Origin: AC-37 sp036386455
GTDB lineage: Bacteria > Actinomycetota > Thermoleophilia > Solirubrobacterales > Thermoleophilaceae
Assembly (NCBI GenBank): GCA_036386455.1
Contig: DASVVS010000037.1
Location: 16,821-80,820 of the forward strand
Reading direction: 5' to 3'
DNA: 64,000 bases
In this document: in pieces, positions 60,934 through 64,000 of the stretch
Layout of the letters: each line of letters opens with the position of its first letter
How positions within the stretch are numbered: position 1 is the first letter of the stretch
Notes under the pieces: generated by a model
What the model saw: the letters and a program-made list of their open reading frames with translations, nothing else
Told to the model about the DNA's origin: nothing
Databases searched by the model: none
Program-made: the position numbers and the translations under genes

Positions 60934-61862
60934 GGCTGGGCTACGCGCTCGCCGCGATCGCGGCCTCGCTCTGGGCGATCAACGCCAGCATCGGCTCGGA
61001 GCTCATGGACCGCGGGCTCGGCTGGGCACCGCTCTCGCAGCTGCGCGTGGCCGGGGCGTTCGTGCTGCTGGCGGCGGGCCTCGCGATCTTCCGCCGCGAC
61101 CTGCTCAGGGTCGAGCGCTCCGCGGTGCCCGAGCTCGCGCTGCTCGGGGTGTTCGCGCTCGCGCCGGTCCAGGCCACGTACTTCCTCGCGATCGACCGGC
61201 TCGAGGTCGGCCCCGCCGTCACGATCCAGTACCTCGCGCCGCTGCTCGTGCTGCTGTGGCTGCGGCTGTGGCTCGGCCGTGCGATCCCGTCCGGCCTCTG
61301 GTACGCCGTGGCGCTGTCGGTCGCGGGCTGCTTCTTCGTGGTCGAGGCGTACAGCGCGAGCTCGCTCGACGCCCTCGGCGTGGTGGCCGCCTTCGCGAGC
61401 GCGCTGACCTTCGCCACCTACATGGTGCTCTCCGAGCGCGCCGGTGCCCACCTCTCGCCGTTCACGACGATCACGTACGGGTTCGGCTTCGCGACGCTCA
61501 CCTGGGCGGTCGCCCAGCCCTGGTGGCTGTTCCCCTTCGACGAGCTCGGATCCGCCCGCGACGGGCTGCTCGCGGCCGGCGTCGTGGTGATCGGCACGCT
61601 CCTTCCCTTCCTCGCCCTGGTGGCCGCGGTGGCCCTGATCCCCGCCGCGCGGGCGGGCGTGGTGGCCACTCTCGAGCCGGTCCTGGCGACCCTCTTCGCG
61701 TGGGTCCTGCTGGGGGAGGCGCTGGCCGGGTTCCAGGTGATGGGCGTGGTCTTCGTGGCCGCGGCGGTGGTCTGGGTCCAGCTCCACAGGCCGGACCTGG
61801 AGGCGGAGGCGGCACCCGGGCGCGGGGCCGCCTCGACCGCCGGGCCTAGCACAGGCACCTGA
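60930..61862 (+). CDS. EamA/DMT-superfamily transporter
   Basis: The 310-residue protein has ten hydrophobic segments in two EamA repeats. The first starts at RLGYALAAIAASLWAINASI and the second at LDALGVVAAFASALTFATYM; the typical PLLVLLWLRLWLGRAIPSG and EPVLATLFAWVLLGEALAGF occur at the ends of each repeat. It is probably an exporter of amino acids or metabolites. It follows a binding lipoprotein although EamA proteins do not need one, so the pairing is only positional. The GTG overlaps the preceding stop. Confidence 0.9.
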   Translation: MRLGYALAAIAASLWAINASIGSELMDRGLGWAPLSQLRVAGAFVLLAAGLAIFRRDLLRVERSAVPELALLGVFALAPVQATYFLAIDRLEVGPAVTIQYLAPLLVLLWLRLWLGRAIPSGLWYAVALSVAGCFFVVEAYSASSLDALGVVAAFASALTFATYMVLSERAGAHLSPFTTITYGFGFATLTWAVAQPWWLFPFDELGSARDGLLAAGVVVIGTLLPFLALVAAVALIPAARAGVVATLEPVLATLFAWVLLGEALAGFQVMGVVFVAAAVVWVQLHRPDLEAEAAPGRGAASTAGPSTGT

Positions 61863-61941
61863 AAGGCGCATTGCTACGCCTAACACGGGAGCTGCGCGAG
61901 GTGTACGATCCCGGCAGTCCTGGCTAAACCGAGGAGGAATT
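61863..61941 (+). promoter_or_regulatory. Promoter region of the binding-protein gene
   Basis: This 79-base gap contains TACGAT at about 61902-61907 as a possible -10 and a strong ribosome-binding site GAGGAGGAA 4-5 bases before the TTG at 61942. Unlike the leaderless starts elsewhere, this gene has a leader and a near-perfect Shine-Dalgarno sequence, consistent with high expression. Confidence 0.45.
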
Positions 61942-63216
61942 TTGCGAGTACGTTGGTTCTTGATTGCGGCGCTGTGCGCCGTGTTCGCCCTGGGCGTGGC
62001 TGCCTGCGGCGACGATGAGGAAGGCGGGGGCGGCGGTGGCAAGGTCGAGGGGAACACCCTGACGATCTACTCGAGCCTTCCGATGCAGGGTTCGAACCGT
62101 CCGCAGTCGCTCGACGTCGTGGACGGCATGAAGCTGGCGCTCCAGCAGCGCGGCGGCAAGATCGGCAATTTCACGATTCAGTACAAGCAACTCGACGACT
62201 CGACCGCGCAGGCCGGCAAGTGGGACCCGGGCGCCACGCAGGCGAACGCCCGGAAGGTGCAGCAGGACAAGACGTCCATCGCGGTGCTCGGGGAGTTCAA
62301 CTCCGGCGCATCGGCGATCTCGATCCCGCTGACCAACCGCGCGGGCATCCTGCAGGTGAGCCCGGCCAACACGGCGCTGGAGCTCACGAAGGACGCCGGC
62401 CCGGAGGACAAGGGCGCACCGGAGAAGTACTACCCGTCGGGCAAGCGCAACTACGGTCGCGTCATCCCTGCGGACCACATCCAGGGCGCGGCTCAGGCCG
62501 ACTGGCAGCAGGAGCTCGGAGTCAAGAAGCTCTACGTCCTGAACGACAAGGAGGTCTACGGAGTCGGTGTCGCGAAGACGACGGCCGACGCCGCCGCCAA
62601 GCGTGGCATCGAGGTGCTCGGCAACGAGGGCATCGACCCGAAGGCGCCGAACTACCGTGCCGTGGCCGCGAAGATCAAGGCCGCGGGTGCCGACGCCGTG
62701 TTCTTCGGCGGGATCACCCAGAACAACGCGGGCCAGCTGTTCAAGGACCTCGGGGCAGCGATGCCCGACGTGAAGCTGTTCGGTCCTGACGGCGTGGTCG
62801 AGACGGAGTTCACGAAGGTGCTTCCGGAGGACGTGCAGGCTCGTACGTACCTCACGGTCGCGACGATCGATCCCAAGGACTACCCGGCGAAGGGCCAGAA
62901 GTTCTTCAAGGACTTCGAGGCCGCCTACGGCAAGGCCAAGCCCGAGCCGTACGCGATCTACGGGTACGAGGCCATGGACGTCGTGCTCGACGCGATCGAG
63001 CGCGCCGGCCCCAAGGCGAACGACCGCCAGGCCGTCATCGACGCGTTCTTCGCGACGAAGGACAAGGAGGGCGTCGTCGGCACCTACGACATCGACAAGG
63101 ACGGCGACACGACTGCGAACCAGTTCGGTCGCTACCTCGTCAAGGGTGGCGAGGCCGAGTTCAACGAGACGGTCGAGGTCAAGGAGGACAGCTTCGGCCG
63201 TCCGCTGGGCCAGTAG
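61942..63216 (+). CDS. livK: Branched-chain amino acid ABC transporter substrate-binding lipoprotein
   Basis: The 424-residue protein has signal peptide MRVRWFLIAALCAVFALGVA with the lipobox VAAC at Cys22, then Gly-rich linker. The type I binding-protein core starts at LTIYSSLPMQGSNRPQSLDV; VLGEFNSGASAISIPLTNRA, RVIPADHIQGAAQADW, KKLYVLNDKEVYGVGVAK and YGYEAMDVVLDAIERAGPKA are diagnostic. TTG start with strong SD. Codons are less G+C-extreme (AAG, GAC, TTC) as in highly expressed genes. The permease gene downstream supports a role in Leu/Ile/Val or related solute uptake. Confidence 0.93.
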   Translation: MRVRWFLIAALCAVFALGVAACGDDEEGGGGGGKVEGNTLTIYSSLPMQGSNRPQSLDVVDGMKLALQQRGGKIGNFTIQYKQLDDSTAQAGKWDPGATQANARKVQQDKTSIAVLGEFNSGASAISIPLTNRAGILQVSPANTALELTKDAGPEDKGAPEKYYPSGKRNYGRVIPADHIQGAAQADWQQELGVKKLYVLNDKEVYGVGVAKTTADAAAKRGIEVLGNEGIDPKAPNYRAVAAKIKAAGADAVFFGGITQNNAGQLFKDLGAAMPDVKLFGPDGVVETEFTKVLPEDVQARTYLTVATIDPKDYPAKGQKFFKDFEAAYGKAKPEPYAIYGYEAMDVVLDAIERAGPKANDRQAVIDAFFATKDKEGVVGTYDIDKDGDTTANQFGRYLVKGGEAEFNETVEVKEDSFGRPLGQ

Positions 63217-63235
63217 CTAGCTGACGCAGGAGGTT

Positions 63236-63266
63236 CCGGCCCGGGGGCGCTGTGCCCCCGGGTCGG
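63236..63266 (+). terminator. Strong GC hairpin between binding-protein and permease genes
   Basis: CCCGGGGGC and GCCCCCGGG form a perfect 9-base stem with loop GCTGT (63240-63262), extendable to about 13 pairs. No T-run follows. It could end most transcripts or stabilise the binding-protein mRNA relative to the downstream permease genes. Confidence 0.6.
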
Positions 63267-63306
63267 CCCTTCGGCTTCGCTACCTGACCAAGCCTCGATC
63301 GACGCC

Positions 63307-64000
63307 ATGGAAGCCGGAACAATCGCCCAGCGGCCTATGCCAGGAGCGTGGTCGCGTGCTCGCGGCTTCCTCGGGCAGTACGGCCTCATCCTGCTGCTGC
63401 TCGCCCTTCCGGCGTACTACGGGGTCAAGGACCTCGGCGAGGAGGGCGACCTCTCGAGGCTCGCCACCAACCTCAAGGACGGGCTCTCGAACGGGGCGAT
63501 CTGGGCGCTCGTCGCGCTCGGCTACACGCTCGTCTACGGAATCATCGAGCTGATCAACTTCGCCCACGGCGAGGTCTTCATGATCGGCTCGTTCGTCGCG
63601 GCGAGCTTCTGGGGGACGCTCGGCCTGACGCTCGCGACCGGCATCCCCGGCCTGATCCTCGGCCTGACCGCGACGCTGTTCGTCGCGATGGCCGCGTGCG
63701 CGTCGCTGAACGTCATGATCGAGCGCGTCGCCTACCGGCCGCTGCGAAACGCGCCCAAGCTCGCGGCGCTGATCACGGCGGTCGGCTTCACCTTCATCCT
63801 GCAGAACGTCGGTATCCTGTGGCGCGGCGGCTCGCAGCAGAGCGTCGACAACCTCATCCACCAGGAGCAGAGCGTCGCCGAGCTGTTCGGCGTCGTGATC
63901 TCGCGCGGCGACCTGCTGGCGATCGGCGTGACCGTGCCGCTTGTGTTCGTCGTGACCGCGTTCATCGCGCGCTCGCGCCTGGGCAAGGCGATGCGCGCGA
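63307..64000 (+). CDS. livH: Branched-chain amino acid ABC transporter permease (LivH type), cut by right edge
   Basis: 231 codons are present without a stop. After a ~20-residue hydrophilic N-terminus and a helix (QYGLILLLLALPAYYG), the LivH core begins: LKDGLSNGAIWALVALGYTL, VYGIIELINFAHGEVFMIGS, ASLNVMIERVAYRPLRNAPK and LITAVGFTFILQNVGILWRG. About six membrane segments are visible. The ATG at 63307 follows the hairpin by 41 bases; ATG 63337 is an alternative. It is the membrane partner of the binding protein at 61942; livM, livG and livF probably follow outside the window. Confidence 0.92.
   Translation, partial: MEAGTIAQRPMPGAWSRARGFLGQYGLILLLLALPAYYGVKDLGEEGDLSRLATNLKDGLSNGAIWALVALGYTLVYGIIELINFAHGEVFMIGSFVAASFWGTLGLTLATGIPGLILGLTATLFVAMAACASLNVMIERVAYRPLRNAPKLAALITAVGFTFILQNVGILWRGGSQQSVDNLIHQEQSVAELFGVVISRGDLLAIGVTVPLVFVVTAFIARSRLGKAMRA

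Overview
This window is a dense, very G+C-rich bacterial chromosome segment with no gene-free stretch above about 300 bases. I see no tRNA or rRNA genes, no insertion sequences and no CRISPR. The codon bias, the frequent GTG and TTG starts, the 4-base stop/start overlaps, the -10-like hexamers placed 6-10 bases before start codons, the decaprenyl-phosphate-arabinose genes and the gene content point to an Actinomycetota bacterium. A Thermoleophilia/Solirubrobacterales-like lineage is my best guess. That placement is inference.

Region 1 (1-2936) is the most unusual part. A minus-strand operon encodes an ABC exporter (ATPase and ABC-2 permease), a PqqD-like peptide-recognition protein and the start of an HPr-kinase-like P-loop kinase that runs off the left edge. 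Divergent to it is a 172-residue protein. Its N-terminus carries the Y-x2-P-x5-G-x5-T pattern of lasso-type RiPP leader peptides, and it ends in a Gly/Ser stalk plus an LPFTG sorting signal. A cell-wall-anchored, leader-guided modified protein is my main candidate for an undescribed system.

Region 2 (2964-37581) is a large extracellular polysaccharide locus. It has a Wzx-type flippase, about ten glycosyltransferases of the GT2/GT4/GT28 types, several multi-spanning GT-C-like proteins, four or five methyltransferases, a hexapeptide acyltransferase and UDP-galactopyranose mutase. It also has a polyprenyl-phosphate sugar-1-phosphate transferase, a Wzz-like chain-length protein and an O-antigen-ligase/polymerase-like protein. 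A LuxR-type regulator inside it has a perfect LexA (SOS) box over its start codon. Small operons alternate in strand. Genes around 13000-18600 look less G+C-rich and may have been acquired.

Region 3 (37613-46993) holds msrB, an asparagine-synthase homologue, and an operon for decaprenyl-phosphoryl-arabinose (phosphoribosyltransferase, dprE1, dprE2). Together with glf this suggests an arabinose- and galactofuranose-containing glycan. An amidase, hisIE and two membrane proteins follow.

Region 4 (47006-57108) is a tryptophan operon split in two: trpD-trpC, then moxR, DUF58, transglutaminase and HtrA-type protease genes, then trpF-trpB-trpA. The spacing suggests co-transcription.

Region 5 (57105-64000) has a lipoprotein, a SnoaL-like protein, a small membrane protein and a phosphofructokinase with both pyrophosphate-type specificity residues. 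It also has two paralogous branched-chain-amino-acid-type binding lipoproteins separated by an EamA transporter, and the start of the LivH-type permease gene, cut by the right edge.
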